A DNA stretch of 64,000 nucleotides from Gp6-AA40 sp035649635 (GCA_035649635.1 DASRJE010000208.1:1-64000), one strand, 5' to 3'. Shown: positions 50,452 through 59,651, numbered from the stretch's first letter. Made by a program: numbers and translations. Notes: generated by a model not told the origin, from the letters alone.

Positions 50452-51800
50452 GCGATCTCCAGCGGCTCGATGCCCGGCAACGGACCGGTGCTCGTCCCGA
50501 GCTTGTCCTGCGCCACGCCGTACAGATGGAGCAGGCTCAGGAGCATGTTCGACGTGCGCTGCTTGTTATCCGGGAATACCAGATGTCGATTGCCCTTGAA
50601 GGTGCCATCGAGGCCGCCGGCGAGAATCACCGGCACCTTCTCGTGCGCATGGCGATGGGAGTTGCCCATGTTGCTGCCCTTGTAAATCAGCACATGGTCG
50701 AGCAAGTTGCCGTCGCCGTCCGGGATGTTGCGCAGCTTGTCGCAGAAGTACGCGACGTTCTGGACGTGGTAGCGATTGACCTTTGCGTAGTTGGCCACGT
50801 TCTCCGGCTTGTCGCCGTGATGCGAGGAGCCGTGCCATCCGCCGTTGAAGCCTGATTCGGGGAAGCTCGTCCCCGTGAGATCGCGTCCGAGCATGAACGT
50901 CGCCGAGCGCGTGATATCTCCCTCGAACGCCAGCGCCATCAGGTCGTACATCAGCCTGAAGTGGACGTGCTTGCTCTCCGGCAGGCCGAACGGCACATCA
51001 CCGTTGGGCTCCTTCACTGCGTTGGTCATCGCAATCCGGATTCGCCGCTCGAGCTCGCGCACGTTGTCCACATAGGTGTCGAGCCTGGTTTGATCGCCGG
51101 CGCCAAGATCCTTTTTGAAGTGCGTGAGCTCGCGGGTCACGGAGTCGAGGATGCTCGCGTTCTGCCGGCGGCCGGCGAGCCGTTCTTCCGGGCTCGTGCC
51201 GTCGCCAAACAGCCGTTCGAACACGACCCGAGGGTTGACCTGCGTGGGAAGCGGCTGCGTCGGCGAGGACCACGAGATCGAGTTGGTGTACGCGCAGCTA
51301 TAGCCCCAATTGCAGTTGCCGAAGTTGCCGGTGTCCTCGACGCCCAACTGCATGGACGACAGGATCGTGTCCTGTCCGTACTGATTCGCGATGAGTTGAT
51401 CGATCGTCACGCCGAGGTACGGGCTGACGGCGTTGCGTCGCGGGCGGGCGCCAGACAACAGCACAGCGCCGCGAGCGTGATCGCCGCCGGGTTCCTCGTC
51501 GGTGGCCATGGCTTCTGGCATGTCGAGTCCGGTGATGAGCACGACACGATCGCGGAACGGCTCCAGCGGTTTCGTGATGAAGGAGAAGTCGAAGTCGCGA
51601 CCTTCCTGCACCGGGCTCCAATAACCTGGCGCCGCGCCGTGCGGATGCCAGATGCCAACGAAGCGCTTCACGGGCGCCGCAGCGGTCAGGCGTAGAGGTG
51701 TCATCGCTGGAAGCATCGACTCCAGCAGCGGAAGCGCGAGCGTGACGCCAGCACCACGAAGAAACGTTCGACGTGGAAGGTGCCGCTTGGTGACAAACAT
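50448..51800 (-). CDS. DUF1552 family Tat-exported protein
   Basis: A protein of 450 residues with a twin-arginine signal (PRRTFLRGAGVTLALPLL). The family pattern follows: RFVGIWHPHGAAPGYWSP, LVLITGLDMP-like (here RVVLITGLDMPEAMATDEEP), and GDHARGAVLLSGA. It ends with NRTSNMLLSLLHLYGV-like residues (QRTSNMLLSLLHLYGV). DUF1552 proteins occur mainly in Acidobacteria, Planctomycetes and Verrucomicrobia, next to DUF1592 cytochromes. Their fold is related to alkaline phosphatase/sulfatase-like DUF1501 proteins, but activity is unknown. It follows DUF1592 by 78 bp and overlaps the next gene by 4 bp. Confidence 0.9.
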   Translation of the reverse strand: MFVTKRHLPRRTFLRGAGVTLALPLLESMLPAMTPLRLTAAAPVKRFVGIWHPHGAAPGYWSPVQEGRDFDFSFITKPLEPFRDRVVLITGLDMPEAMATDEEPGGDHARGAVLLSGARPRRNAVSPYLGVTIDQLIANQYGQDTILSSMQLGVEDTGNFGNCNWGYSCAYTNSISWSSPTQPLPTQVNPRVVFERLFGDGTSPEERLAGRRQNASILDSVTRELTHFKKDLGAGDQTRLDTYVDNVRELERRIRIAMTNAVKEPNGDVPFGLPESKHVHFRLMYDLMALAFEGDITRSATFMLGRDLTGTSFPESGFNGGWHGSSHHGDKPENVANYAKVNRYHVQNVAYFCDKLRNIPDGDGNLLDHVLIYKGSNMGNSHRHAHEKVPVILAGGLDGTFKGNRHLVFPDNKQRTSNMLLSLLHLYGVAQDKLGTSTGPLPGIEPLEIA

Positions 51801-51818
51801 CGATAATCTCCTGGCCCG

Positions 51819-51842
51819 CCGGGTCCGAAAAACAGGACCCGG
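51819..51842. terminator. Intergenic hairpin between DUF1592 and DUF1552 genes
   Basis: Perfect 8-bp stem CCGGGTCC / GGACCCGG with loop GAAAAACA. A second copy of AGGACCCGGCCTACG lies at about 51858-51872, next to the DUF1592 stop. It may attenuate transcription inside the operon. The string resembles dispersed repeats in this genome group. Confidence 0.5.
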
Positions 51843-51878
51843 CCTACGTTGCCTCCGTTAGGACCCGGCCTACGCTGT

Positions 51879-54377
51879 CTACTGCGTGCTCACTACCGCT
51901 TCTTTCACCCGCATCTGAAATTGTGCGCTGCGAGCGACACCGAGGACGAGCGAAGAGAATCGGTTGTTCTCACTCGCCACATCGCGGACGATCGAACGAA
52001 TCGCGGGCATATCTGAATACTCTACGCCTCGTCCGAGCGCGTAGGTCATCATCTTCTCGGTAAACATCCGCACGAACTGCGGCGAGTAACGCATGAGCGA
52101 CTCCCGCAGCCCGACCGGACCATCAACTTGTTGACCGTCGAAGAGTTGCACCGACGCGTCTATGGGGGTCCCGCCCTCGCCGCCCTGCTTCGTGCGCCAC
52201 TTGCCGTCGGCATCGAAGTTCTCGAGCGCGAACCCGATGGGGTCCATGATCTTGTGACACCCCGCGCATGGCGGGTTCTTCCGATGCATCGTCATCTGCT
52301 CACGAAGCGTCAGGATCTTGCCCGGGCCACCAGATGAGTCTTCGAGGGGCGGCACATTCGGCGGCGGCTCCGGCGGAGGAGTGCCGAGCAGATTCTCGAG
52401 CACCCACACGCCGCGCTTCACCGGTGAGGACCTGAAATTCTGCGTCCACGTCACGGCGAGAAAGCTTCCCTTCCCGAGCAGGCCGCGCCGGTAATCGAGA
52501 TCGGGCCCGAGAGTGACTCGTCTGAAATGTGATCCGTATACATTCGGGATGCCGTAGTGCCGGGCCAGGCGCTCGTTGACGAACGTGTGATCGGCCGTCA
52601 GAAGATCGAGAACGCTGCGATCCTCTCGCATGATGCTCTCGAAGAAGAGCTCTGTTTCCCGCCGGAAGCTCTGTCGCAACTCATCGTCCCAGTCAGGGTA
52701 GAAGATGCCGTCAGGTGAGGTCGCGTCGAGATTTCTCAGGTAGAGGAGTTGAGCAGCGAAGTTCTCGACCAGGGCTGACGAGCGTGGATCGCCGAGCATG
52801 CGCCGGACCTGTTGCTCCAGTGTCTTCGGATTGCTCAATCGTCCCTGACTCGCAACGGTAATCAGCTCGTCGTCCGGGATGCTGCTCCAGAGAAAGAACG
52901 AGAGTCGAGATGCGAGCTCGAGGTCGCTGATGCGATACGCACGGCCCGCAGGAATGTTGGCCGGTTCTTTCTCCGCGCGGACGAGGAAGCGCGGGCTCGC
53001 CAGCAGCCGTCGAAGCGCGAGCTCGATGCCGTCTTCGAACGTGCCGTCGCGCCGACCCTCGGCAAAGAACGCCATCAGCGGCTCGATATCCGGCGCGGCG
53101 GTCGGGCGACGATACGCACGACGCGAGAGCGTTGTCAGGATGTTCCTCGCGCACGATGTTTCGTCGGTCGCGACGCCCGGATGGCACGTAAGGACCTTGC
53201 GAAGGCTGCGTGAAGCAGTCGGACGGACAGGTGTGAAAGGACCCTGGATACGAAGGAAGCCGATCGCCGGGTAGTACTGCAGTTGCGGAATGCTGTTGTT
53301 CTCGAGCGACTTCCGGTCGTACTGCTTGATCATGTCCAGGCTGGGCCGATAGTTGGTCGCCACGAAAGTAGCGCCCACCATTCGTGACCCCGCCTTCACC
53401 GGGACGGTGACCTCCAGGACGCCATCACCAGCGTCGCCCGCCATGCCTTGACTCGTGCCTACTCCTTCGTACCTGAAGAAATGCGCTCGCTCGCCATCGA
53501 TGACGAGCTCGAGCCGCTCCCCCGGGATGAAGCTGCCGATGCCGAAGTTCTGGATCGAGAACTTGTATTCACCGTCGGCAGGGAAGTTGTGCCTGACGAG
53601 CATTCCGCCACGGGTACCGAAGGGCAGTCCTTCGAGGTGATGGTTCTGTGACGTGTCGCCGGGCGCGAGGTAGGTCGCTTCAGTCGGTGTCTTCCAGTAC
53701 CCGACCGCCATACGCGCGACTCGTGTCGCCGCGGTCGTGTAAGCCTCGAGCAGTGTGGGCGAGATCGTAAGCGACCCGGCGACGTTGTCGAATCCGCGCG
53801 CTGAATCGTCCGGCGGGAGCAACGTCGCGACATCGATCTCGAGGCCGAGGAGGTCGCGAATCGCATTCGCGTATTCGGTTCGGTTCAGGCGATGCAGAAC
53901 GACGGCGCCAGGATTCGCGCGTGGCGTCGCCTTGCGATCGATCTCCGTCTCGAGCCATTCCCTGAGGCCCTCGTACTCGGCGAGCGGCGGACGCCTGACG
54001 TCGGGGGGAGGCATGACGCCGGCGCGAAGCTTGCGGATGACCTTCTCCCATAACTCGGGATGATCGCCGACGGTCGCGAGGTCCAGCTTTTCAAGTGAAA
54101 GGTTCGCGGTCTTCAGCCGATCGTTGTGGCAGGTCACGCAGTACTGATCGAGAAGCGCGCGTTGGTCCGCCGCTCGCGCTGATGGCGGAGTCGTCGAGGA
54201 TTGCGAATCCGGCGTCGCTGCCTGGCTGCTCGCGAGCAGCGCGTACGCAAAGGCAAACGCGCATGCGCCGGCAGTCAGCCGTCGCACCCAGGCAACCTGA
54301 CATGTCACAGAGCGGAGGATACGCTGAAAGACGCAGTGATTCCACTGCGCAGTTCTGAGAAGGAGTCGGACGCCCAT
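51879..54377 (-). CDS. DUF1592/DUF1588-type multidomain cytochrome protein
   Basis: A protein of 832 residues. The domain order is PSD1-like cytochrome (heme site CVTCH near residue 80), DUF1587 (VVLHRLNRTEYANAIRDLLG), DUF1595, DUF1592 (LASRLSFFLWSSIPDDELI), DUF1588 (RRGLLGKGSFLAVT, then KRGVWVLENLLGTPPPEPPP) and DUF1585 (SLMRYSPQFVRMFTEKMM). A second heme-like site CAGCH lies in PPCAGCHKIMDPIGFALENF. This is the standard layout of the planctomycete/acidobacterial family. ATG at 54377 was chosen; the long N-terminus before the signal-like AGACAFAFAYALLASSQA suggests a later start is possible. It heads the five-gene unit. Confidence 0.9.
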   Translation of the reverse strand: MGVRLLLRTAQWNHCVFQRILRSVTCQVAWVRRLTAGACAFAFAYALLASSQAATPDSQSSTTPPSARAADQRALLDQYCVTCHNDRLKTANLSLEKLDLATVGDHPELWEKVIRKLRAGVMPPPDVRRPPLAEYEGLREWLETEIDRKATPRANPGAVVLHRLNRTEYANAIRDLLGLEIDVATLLPPDDSARGFDNVAGSLTISPTLLEAYTTAATRVARMAVGYWKTPTEATYLAPGDTSQNHHLEGLPFGTRGGMLVRHNFPADGEYKFSIQNFGIGSFIPGERLELVIDGERAHFFRYEGVGTSQGMAGDAGDGVLEVTVPVKAGSRMVGATFVATNYRPSLDMIKQYDRKSLENNSIPQLQYYPAIGFLRIQGPFTPVRPTASRSLRKVLTCHPGVATDETSCARNILTTLSRRAYRRPTAAPDIEPLMAFFAEGRRDGTFEDGIELALRRLLASPRFLVRAEKEPANIPAGRAYRISDLELASRLSFFLWSSIPDDELITVASQGRLSNPKTLEQQVRRMLGDPRSSALVENFAAQLLYLRNLDATSPDGIFYPDWDDELRQSFRRETELFFESIMREDRSVLDLLTADHTFVNERLARHYGIPNVYGSHFRRVTLGPDLDYRRGLLGKGSFLAVTWTQNFRSSPVKRGVWVLENLLGTPPPEPPPNVPPLEDSSGGPGKILTLREQMTMHRKNPPCAGCHKIMDPIGFALENFDADGKWRTKQGGEGGTPIDASVQLFDGQQVDGPVGLRESLMRYSPQFVRMFTEKMMTYALGRGVEYSDMPAIRSIVRDVASENNRFSSLVLGVARSAQFQMRVKEAVVSTQ

Positions 54378-54393
54378 CTCTACCGTGACAATC

Positions 54394-55155
54394 TTAAAAC
54401 CAGGTCCTGATTCCGATCGCCAGCCGCGCCCCTGCTGGCGTCTCGCCGGCCGCCTCCGCGAGGTCGGCTGTGCGAAAGAACTTGCGGCTCCAGACCAGCC
54501 CGACATATGGCGCCATCTCGCGCCGAATCTCGTAGCGAAGTCTCAATCCCAGGTCGAGCGTCGCGAGTCCGGCACCGTATCGATGTTCCGGATCGGCCTT
54601 GCCGTAGATTTCTGTTTCCAGTAGCGGCTGCAGCACCAGGCGATTGGTGAGCAGCAGGTCATACTCGGTCTCGACGCGGAAGTGCGTGCGTCCGGCTGCA
54701 CCGATGTACGCCGTCGCCTGGACGTCGAACCAGTACGGCGCGATGCCCTGAATCCCTGCAGCCGCCCATGTCTGAGCCGGACCGGGCCGCACGTCCTGAC
54801 GAACGCCGGCGACGATGTCCCACCACCGCGCGATCGAGCGTCCGAAAAGCACGTGCGTCTGTGTGGCGGCAAAGCTCGCATCCCTGACATCGCCTTCAGT
54901 TCTGATCCAGAAGCGATTTCGATCGCCGCCCACCCAGCCCTTCGTGTCCCACGCGCCGCTGTCCCCGCCGTCGAGGCTCTGCCACTCGAGTTGGTCGAAC
55001 AGGAGGAAGTAGTTCACCGCCGTGTCGTGAGCAGCATGTCCCTCGACGTCCGGGAAGGCGGCCGCTCGGTCGGCATCAGTAACCGGCGGCGGCTCTTGCC
55101 CGCGCGCGAGCGCCGGGCAAAAGACAACGAGGAGAAGCGCTATGAGGGGGCGCAT
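54394..55155 (-). CDS. copB: Copper resistance protein B (outer membrane)
   Basis: A protein of 253 residues with a signal peptide (LIALLLVVFCPALARG). The rest is a CopB/PcoB beta-barrel domain: FDQLEWQSLDGGDSGAWDTK, GWVGGDRNRFWIRTEGD, APYWFDVQATAYIG, FRVETEYDLLLTNRLVLQP and MAPYVGLVWSRKFF. It ends in Phe, as outer-membrane barrels do. The start ATG overlaps the stop of copA (TGATG), so translation is coupled. The His/Met-rich N-terminal stretch of longer CopB proteins is nearly absent here. It probably works with the CopA oxidase in periplasmic copper tolerance. Confidence 0.92.
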   Translation of the reverse strand: MRPLIALLLVVFCPALARGQEPPPVTDADRAAAFPDVEGHAAHDTAVNYFLLFDQLEWQSLDGGDSGAWDTKGWVGGDRNRFWIRTEGDVRDASFAATQTHVLFGRSIARWWDIVAGVRQDVRPGPAQTWAAAGIQGIAPYWFDVQATAYIGAAGRTHFRVETEYDLLLTNRLVLQPLLETEIYGKADPEHRYGAGLATLDLGLRLRYEIRREMAPYVGLVWSRKFFRTADLAEAAGETPAGARLAIGIRTWF

Positions 55156-56924
55156 CACGTTGCTCCCTCCTCTACCCGAACCTCGCGCATCATGCCGGCT
55201 TCCATGTGGAAGAGCAGATGACAGTGGTAGGCCCAGCGCCCGAGTGCGTCGGCGGTGACGCGATAGCTGCGCTTCGTACCGGGCGGCATGTCCACCGTGT
55301 GTTTCCGCACGAGGAACGCCCCGGTGTCGTCTTCGACATCGCTCCACATGCCGTGCAGGTGAATCGGGTGCGCCATCATCGAGTCGTTGACGAGGACGAT
55401 GCGCAGGCGCTCGCCGTAGGTGAAGCGAATGGGTTCGGCGCTCGAGAACTTGACTCCGTTGAAGGACCAGGCGAATCGCTCCATGTGCCCGGTGAGATGG
55501 AGCTCGATCGTGCGCCCTGGATCGCGGCCGTCAGGATCGTCGAACAGGCTTCTCAGGTCGGCGTAGGTCAACACGCGCCGGCCGTTGTTGCGGAGTCCGA
55601 TACCGGGGTCGTCGAGGCGTGATACCGGCATCATCGCCTGCATGTCGACGAGCGGGTTCCTCTCCTCCGTATCGGGGTGCGATTGCGCGGCCGCCGGCAT
55701 GTGATGCCCGGCGTGCGGATCGGGCTGCGTTGGCGGCGCACTGTGTCCGGCGTGTGCGTCAGACGTAGTGTCCGGCGTCAGCCGGACCTCATGTCCCATG
55801 TCGCTCATCGTTAGAAGCGGTCGTGGATCCAAATCTGGGACAGGCGCGCTCAGGCCTTCTGTGACCGCGAGCGTGCCGCGTGCATAGCCCGTGCGATCGA
55901 GCGATTGCGCAAAAATCGTGAACGCCTCCTGGCCCGACGGTTCGACGATGACGTCGATCGTCTCCGCAACGGCGATGCGGAACTCGTCGACAGTGATTGG
56001 GTGCACGTACTGGCCGTCGACTGCGACGACCGTCATCTTCAAGCCCGGGATGCGCACGTCGAAGTGCGTCATCGCCGACCCGTTAATCACTCTGAGCCGC
56101 ACGCGCTCGCCCGAACCGAACAGTCCCGTCCAGTTGCCGGACGGCGCCGTGCCGTTCATCAGATACGTGTAGGTGGCGCCGCTGACGTCGGCGAGATCGG
56201 TGGCGTTCATTCGCATCTCGCCCCACGCCTTGCGATCGGCGAGCGTGCGCGAGAGGCCGAGTTCGCGGACGTCGCGAAAGAAGTCGCCGACGGTGCGCCG
56301 GTGATAGTTGTAGTAGTCGGACTGCTTCTTGAGTTTGGCGAACACGCGCTCGGGGCTCTCGTCGGTCCAGTCCGACAGCATCACCACGTGCTCACGGTCG
56401 TAGCGAAATGGCTCCGGCTCGCGTGGCTCGATCACGAGCGGGCCATAGAGGCCGATTTGTTCCTGGAATGCCGAGTGGCTGTGGTACCAGTAGGTCCCGG
56501 CCTGCCGGACGTGAAATCGATACGTATACGTCTGCCCGGGCGAGATGCCGTGGAAGCTCAGGCCCGGGACACCATCCATGTTGGCCGGCAGCACGATGCC
56601 GTGCCAATGGATCGACGCCTGCTGCGAGCGAAGCGTGTTGGTCACGCGCAGCGTGACGGTGTCGCCCTCTTTCCATCGCAACGTTGGCGCTGGTAGTGCA
56701 CCGTTCACCGTGTGTGCGACCTTCGGTGCGCCGGTGAAGTTGACGAGTGACTCGCCGATGCGAAGATCGAAGTCTGCACCGGAAAGCGATCCGCCGCGTC
56801 GCGCTGCTTCGGTCTGCGCCCAGGCGGAGTCATGCCAGAGTCCCAGGCCAACGACTACTCCGCCTCCGGCCAGGCCTTTGACAAACGTGCGTCGAGATAA
56901 ATGAGCGTCGAGATGTGCGTCCAT
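55155..56924 (-). CDS. copA: Copper resistance multicopper oxidase CopA
   Basis: A protein of 589 residues with a twin-arginine signal (SRRTFVKGLAGGGVVVG). The four copper-binding clusters of a three-domain laccase-type oxidase are intact: SIHWHGIV, TYWYHSHS, AHPIHLHGMW and YHCHLLFHMEAGMM. A Met/His-rich segment (HAGHSAPPTQPDPHAGHHMP) lies before the third domain, as in plasmid and chromosomal CopA/PcoA proteins. It oxidises Cu(I) to Cu(II) in the periplasm. copB overlaps its stop. A His-rich small protein gene precedes it, with 72 bp between. Confidence 0.95.
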   Translation of the reverse strand: MDAHLDAHLSRRTFVKGLAGGGVVVGLGLWHDSAWAQTEAARRGGSLSGADFDLRIGESLVNFTGAPKVAHTVNGALPAPTLRWKEGDTVTLRVTNTLRSQQASIHWHGIVLPANMDGVPGLSFHGISPGQTYTYRFHVRQAGTYWYHSHSAFQEQIGLYGPLVIEPREPEPFRYDREHVVMLSDWTDESPERVFAKLKKQSDYYNYHRRTVGDFFRDVRELGLSRTLADRKAWGEMRMNATDLADVSGATYTYLMNGTAPSGNWTGLFGSGERVRLRVINGSAMTHFDVRIPGLKMTVVAVDGQYVHPITVDEFRIAVAETIDVIVEPSGQEAFTIFAQSLDRTGYARGTLAVTEGLSAPVPDLDPRPLLTMSDMGHEVRLTPDTTSDAHAGHSAPPTQPDPHAGHHMPAAAQSHPDTEERNPLVDMQAMMPVSRLDDPGIGLRNNGRRVLTYADLRSLFDDPDGRDPGRTIELHLTGHMERFAWSFNGVKFSSAEPIRFTYGERLRIVLVNDSMMAHPIHLHGMWSDVEDDTGAFLVRKHTVDMPPGTKRSYRVTADALGRWAYHCHLLFHMEAGMMREVRVEEGAT

Positions 56925-56996
56925 GATCGAACCCCTCGCGGTGATGTCCTCGTGGACACCACCGCACGTAAAGAAGCGGCCGGCTTCAGGACGCGA

Positions 56997-57461
56997 TCAG
57001 ATGCGGAGGGGGAGACGCTGAACGATCTGGAATGAGCCACCAGGTGGAGCAGCGCCGTGTCGATCAGCGCGTGCGGACATACGCTGCGGCGACGTCGGAG
57101 CACTGGTGTCAACGAAGAGAGCGATCGCCGATGACACTTTGCCGTCGAAGCGGGCGACGGCCACGAACGCAGCAAGAGCGGCGAGGTCACGGCAACAGGC
57201 CGGTTGGTACGCCGCATTCATCGTAGTACCCGTCGTTGCGGCGCCGGGATGCGCCATGGCTCCATGATGGCTGTGGTTTGACGATGCCGCTCCTTCCGAG
57301 TGGCCGTGCATCGCGCCTGAATGTGAGCAGGCGAGCGCGCACGTCAGCGACACGGTAGGCATTCCCGCGAGGATGACAGCCAGTACGACACCGGTGACTC
57401 GAGTGTGCCAACTAGCCAAGGGCCACAATTCGCGCTTGGGCTCGCACAACGGGCTAGTCAC
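56997..57461 (-). CDS. His-rich exported protein upstream of copAB
   Basis: A protein of 154 residues from the GTG at 57461. A signal peptide (TGVVLAVILAGMPTVSLTCA) is followed by a metal-binding stretch CSHSGAMHGHSEGAASSNHS, then HHGAMAHPG. The first 30 mature residues hold seven His and several Met. A downstream CCRD pair follows. The context upstream of copA and copB suggests a periplasmic copper-binding role. The start is chosen because TATACT lies eight bases upstream, which would make the transcript almost leaderless. The reading frame is open about 70 codons further, without signal-like sequence. Confidence 0.72.
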   Translation of the reverse strand: MTSPLCEPKRELWPLASWHTRVTGVVLAVILAGMPTVSLTCALACSHSGAMHGHSEGAASSNHSHHGAMAHPGAATTGTTMNAAYQPACCRDLAALAAFVAVARFDGKVSSAIALFVDTSAPTSPQRMSARADRHGAAPPGGSFQIVQRLPLRI

Positions 57462-57502
57462 CAGACCAGTATAGCGCCGCGGCGTGAGCGGATCGGACGG
57501 GC

Positions 57503-57940
57503 TTACAAGCGCTTGATGAATCGCTGCCCGGTCGCCGTATACCCGATGCGTTGGTAGAACTTGTGCGCGTCGACGCGATGGTTGCCGCTTGTAAGGATCA
57601 CACTGTGTACCCCGCGGCCCCTGCACCAGCTCTCCATGTGCTCCATCAGGATCCTGCCAACACCGTGCCGTCGGCAACGGCTGTCGACGACGAGGCCCGT
57701 GATCCGCGCGTAAGGGTCGTTGATCTCGAGACCCTGCCCGATCTGCGCGGCGACCAGTCCGACGATGTCCCCGGATACTTCCGCGACGACCAACACGTGT
57801 TCCGGATGTGCCAGCAGCCGCTCGAGGCGGAGATTCATATCGTCTGCCGTCGTCTGATAACCCAATTGCGCGACGAGCGCAGCGATCCTTTCGGCATCAG
57901 ACAACGTGGCGCTGCGAAGGTGAATGTGATTCGAGGACAT
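57503..57940 (-). CDS. GNAT family N-acetyltransferase
   Basis: A protein of 145 residues starting at ATG 57940. It has the GNAT pattern: IHLRSATLSDAERIAALVAQ at the start, the acceptor strand ARITGLVVDSRCRRHGVGRI with the acetyl-CoA loop RCRRHGVG, and HKFYQRIGYTATGQRFIKRL at the end. Substrate is not predictable. It is followed by copper genes on the same strand, 41 bp away, but is probably not functionally linked. The VOC gene lies 28 bp upstream. Confidence 0.9.
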   Translation of the reverse strand: MSSNHIHLRSATLSDAERIAALVAQLGYQTTADDMNLRLERLLAHPEHVLVVAEVSGDIVGLVAAQIGQGLEINDPYARITGLVVDSRCRRHGVGRILMEHMESWCRGRGVHSVILTSGNHRVDAHKFYQRIGYTATGQRFIKRL

Positions 57941-57968
57941 CTTTTGAGACCGTCCCTCACGTCGGCCC

Positions 57969-58403
57969 TTATGCGCGATCCGAATAGACAGTCTCCTCGG
58001 GGACATCCGTCGGGCTTTCGAAATCGATCCGATAGCCGTCCGGATCGACGAACGAGGTGACCCACAATCCATTGCCGACGTACGGGCGAGCAGGTGTCAG
58101 GCCTCGCGTCATCGCGTCGTGATAGATCGCGATCGCGTCGGCACATATGAAACAGATGGAGACCCCCTGGCCAAGCGGTCCCGCCGGACGACCGCCGGGC
58201 TTTCCGTCTTTCCAGTACTCCTGGAGCATCAACGCCGCGGTACCAAGTTCGAGCCAGCACCACCGGATTCGGCCTTCGGGCGTCCACCGCTGCTTCAGCG
58301 TGAATCCGAGGCCGTCGGCGTAGAAGCTCAGAGAGGCGTCGATGTTGGTGACACCCAGGAACGGCACCGCTTGTCTGACGTTGGGACTGACTGTGTCGCT
58401 CAT
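57969..58403 (-). CDS. VOC (glyoxalase/bleomycin resistance-like) protein
   Basis: A single-domain VOC protein of 144 residues: AVPFLGVTNIDASLSFYADG, CWLELGTAALMLQEYW, and GLWVTSFVDPDGYRIDFESP. The usual metal ligands at the first strand are replaced (FLGVTN, no His), so it is more like a binding-type VOC protein than glyoxalase I. It has no signal peptide. It lies in a row of small co-directional genes: Nudix, VOC, GNAT. The spacing to the Nudix gene is 9 bp. Confidence 0.85.
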   Translation of the reverse strand: MSDTVSPNVRQAVPFLGVTNIDASLSFYADGLGFTLKQRWTPEGRIRWCWLELGTAALMLQEYWKDGKPGGRPAGPLGQGVSICFICADAIAIYHDAMTRGLTPARPYVGNGLWVTSFVDPDGYRIDFESPTDVPEETVYSDRA

Positions 58404-58412
58404 TGCGGTGCG

Positions 58413-58841
58413 CTAACCGAGCGAATCCGACGACAAGCGCTTCGCGCGATCGAGAAATACGCGAGCAGGGTGCGTTGCGAGCATCGCAGCAGCTTCGCTG
58501 AACGACGTCCACCGGCGCTCACGGAATCCGGCCTCCTGCCACGTGGGATGCTGCTTGAGCACTTCCATCAGATAGACGGCAACCTCAAACGTCAGATCCC
58601 ACTTGTCGTACTCGTATGTTCCCAGCGACACACCAACCAGGCGGCCGGAAATCCCTGCTTCTTCCCACGCCTCCTTGAGCGCGGTCTCTTCGTGTGTGTC
58701 GCCCGGGTCGACGGAGCCTTTCGGAATGCCCCAACTGGTCGATCCTTTTCTGCGAATGAGGCACACCTCGAGGTCGCTGCTCTTCTTTCGCACCGGAATG
58801 GCCGCGGCCTGTTGAGGCAGAACGAATGAATTGTTGCGCAC
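58413..58841 (-). CDS. Nudix hydrolase
   Basis: A protein of 142 residues. The Nudix box runs GSVDPGDTHEETALKEAWEE followed by AGI, with Lys in place of the usual Arg before the first Glu of the EE pair. The N-terminal strand AAAIPVRKKSSDLEVCLIRR and the Trp-rich C-terminal part (RERRWTSFSEAAAMLATHP) fit diadenosine-polyphosphate or diphosphoinositol-type Nudix enzymes, but specificity is not certain. The gene upstream on the same strand encodes a HipA-like kinase (9 bp gap). Confidence 0.9.
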   Translation of the reverse strand: MRNNSFVLPQQAAAIPVRKKSSDLEVCLIRRKGSTSWGIPKGSVDPGDTHEETALKEAWEEAGISGRLVGVSLGTYEYDKWDLTFEVAVYLMEVLKQHPTWQEAGFRERRWTSFSEAAAMLATHPARVFLDRAKRLSSDSLG

Positions 58842-58850
58842 GATCGCATG

Positions 58851-59651
58851 TTAGCCCGCCAAAGTCACATCGGCTGCTACAAATGGCCGCGGATCTTTCA
58901 GTCGTTTCCACAGGAACGCCACGTAAGCGGCCCGGCGTCGCCGCCTCCCTTCGGCCGCCTGTTCCGACAAGAAGTCATCTGGCACTGCCGCCAGCGCCGA
59001 CTCGAGGGTTCGTCGATCGAGTCGCGCTGCGAGCGCCCCATCCACCCGCGCTAGTTGCGTCGCGCGAGAGCACAACACATGGTCACGAGCCTGCCACGCG
59101 AGCGTCCGCGGTGAGTCTTCCGTAACCAGCGTCCAATCATGGTGGAATCCGAGGCTCGCGCCGTGATCAATCAGCCACAACTGTCCATGTGACCACAACA
59201 GGTTCGGGTTCTTCAGCGTTCGATCGCGGTTTTGGATCAGGCCATCGAGCCACACGATCCGCGAGGCCAGTTCCTCGTCGACCCTCGTTACATCGTCGCG
59301 CTGAAAGCTGCGCACATCTGGCAGGCGCTGGAAGCCGAGATTGCGGCCGGTGCTCGACCGCAGCAGTTGGACGAGCTCCCAGTGCCGGTCATCGACGACG
59401 ACGTCGGGTGGAATCTCGATGAGCACGCGGGCAGGAACCGGCAATTCGAGCGCGTCGGCCAGGGCGCCCACGACGATCTCCGCGACGAGACTCGCGGGCG
59501 CCTGAGCGGCGCCACGAAGCTTCGTGTAGAAGACGCCGGCATCCGTCTCGACCAACACCGGCCACGAGCTGCCGCTGCTATCGGCGTGAAGTACACGCCG
59601 AGCTCGATACGTCTCCATCATCTCGCGTTGTGCGGGGTCAGACGGTGACAA
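58851..59651 (-). CDS. HipA-like kinase domain protein
   Basis: A protein of 266 residues that resembles the stand-alone HipA-like kinase family. The conserved elements include the early YTKLRGAAQAPASLVAEIVV, the catalytic-loop like VWLDGLIQNRDRTLKNPNLL, and the metal-binding LWLIDHGASLGFHHDW. No HipB antitoxin-like HTH gene is adjacent, so this is not an obvious toxin-antitoxin pair. An in-frame ATG 10 or 11 codons in (METYRARRVLH) is an alternative start. Function unknown. Confidence 0.75.
   Translation of the reverse strand: MSPSDPAQREMMETYRARRVLHADSSGSSWPVLVETDAGVFYTKLRGAAQAPASLVAEIVVGALADALELPVPARVLIEIPPDVVVDDRHWELVQLLRSSTGRNLGFQRLPDVRSFQRDDVTRVDEELASRIVWLDGLIQNRDRTLKNPNLLWSHGQLWLIDHGASLGFHHDWTLVTEDSPRTLAWQARDHVLCSRATQLARVDGALAARLDRRTLESALAAVPDDFLSEQAAEGRRRRRAAYVAFLWKRLKDPRPFVAADVTLAG

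Noticed and set aside
58851..59651. HipAB toxin-antitoxin module
   Set aside because: Only a HipA-like kinase is present; no HipB-type HTH protein is encoded next to it.
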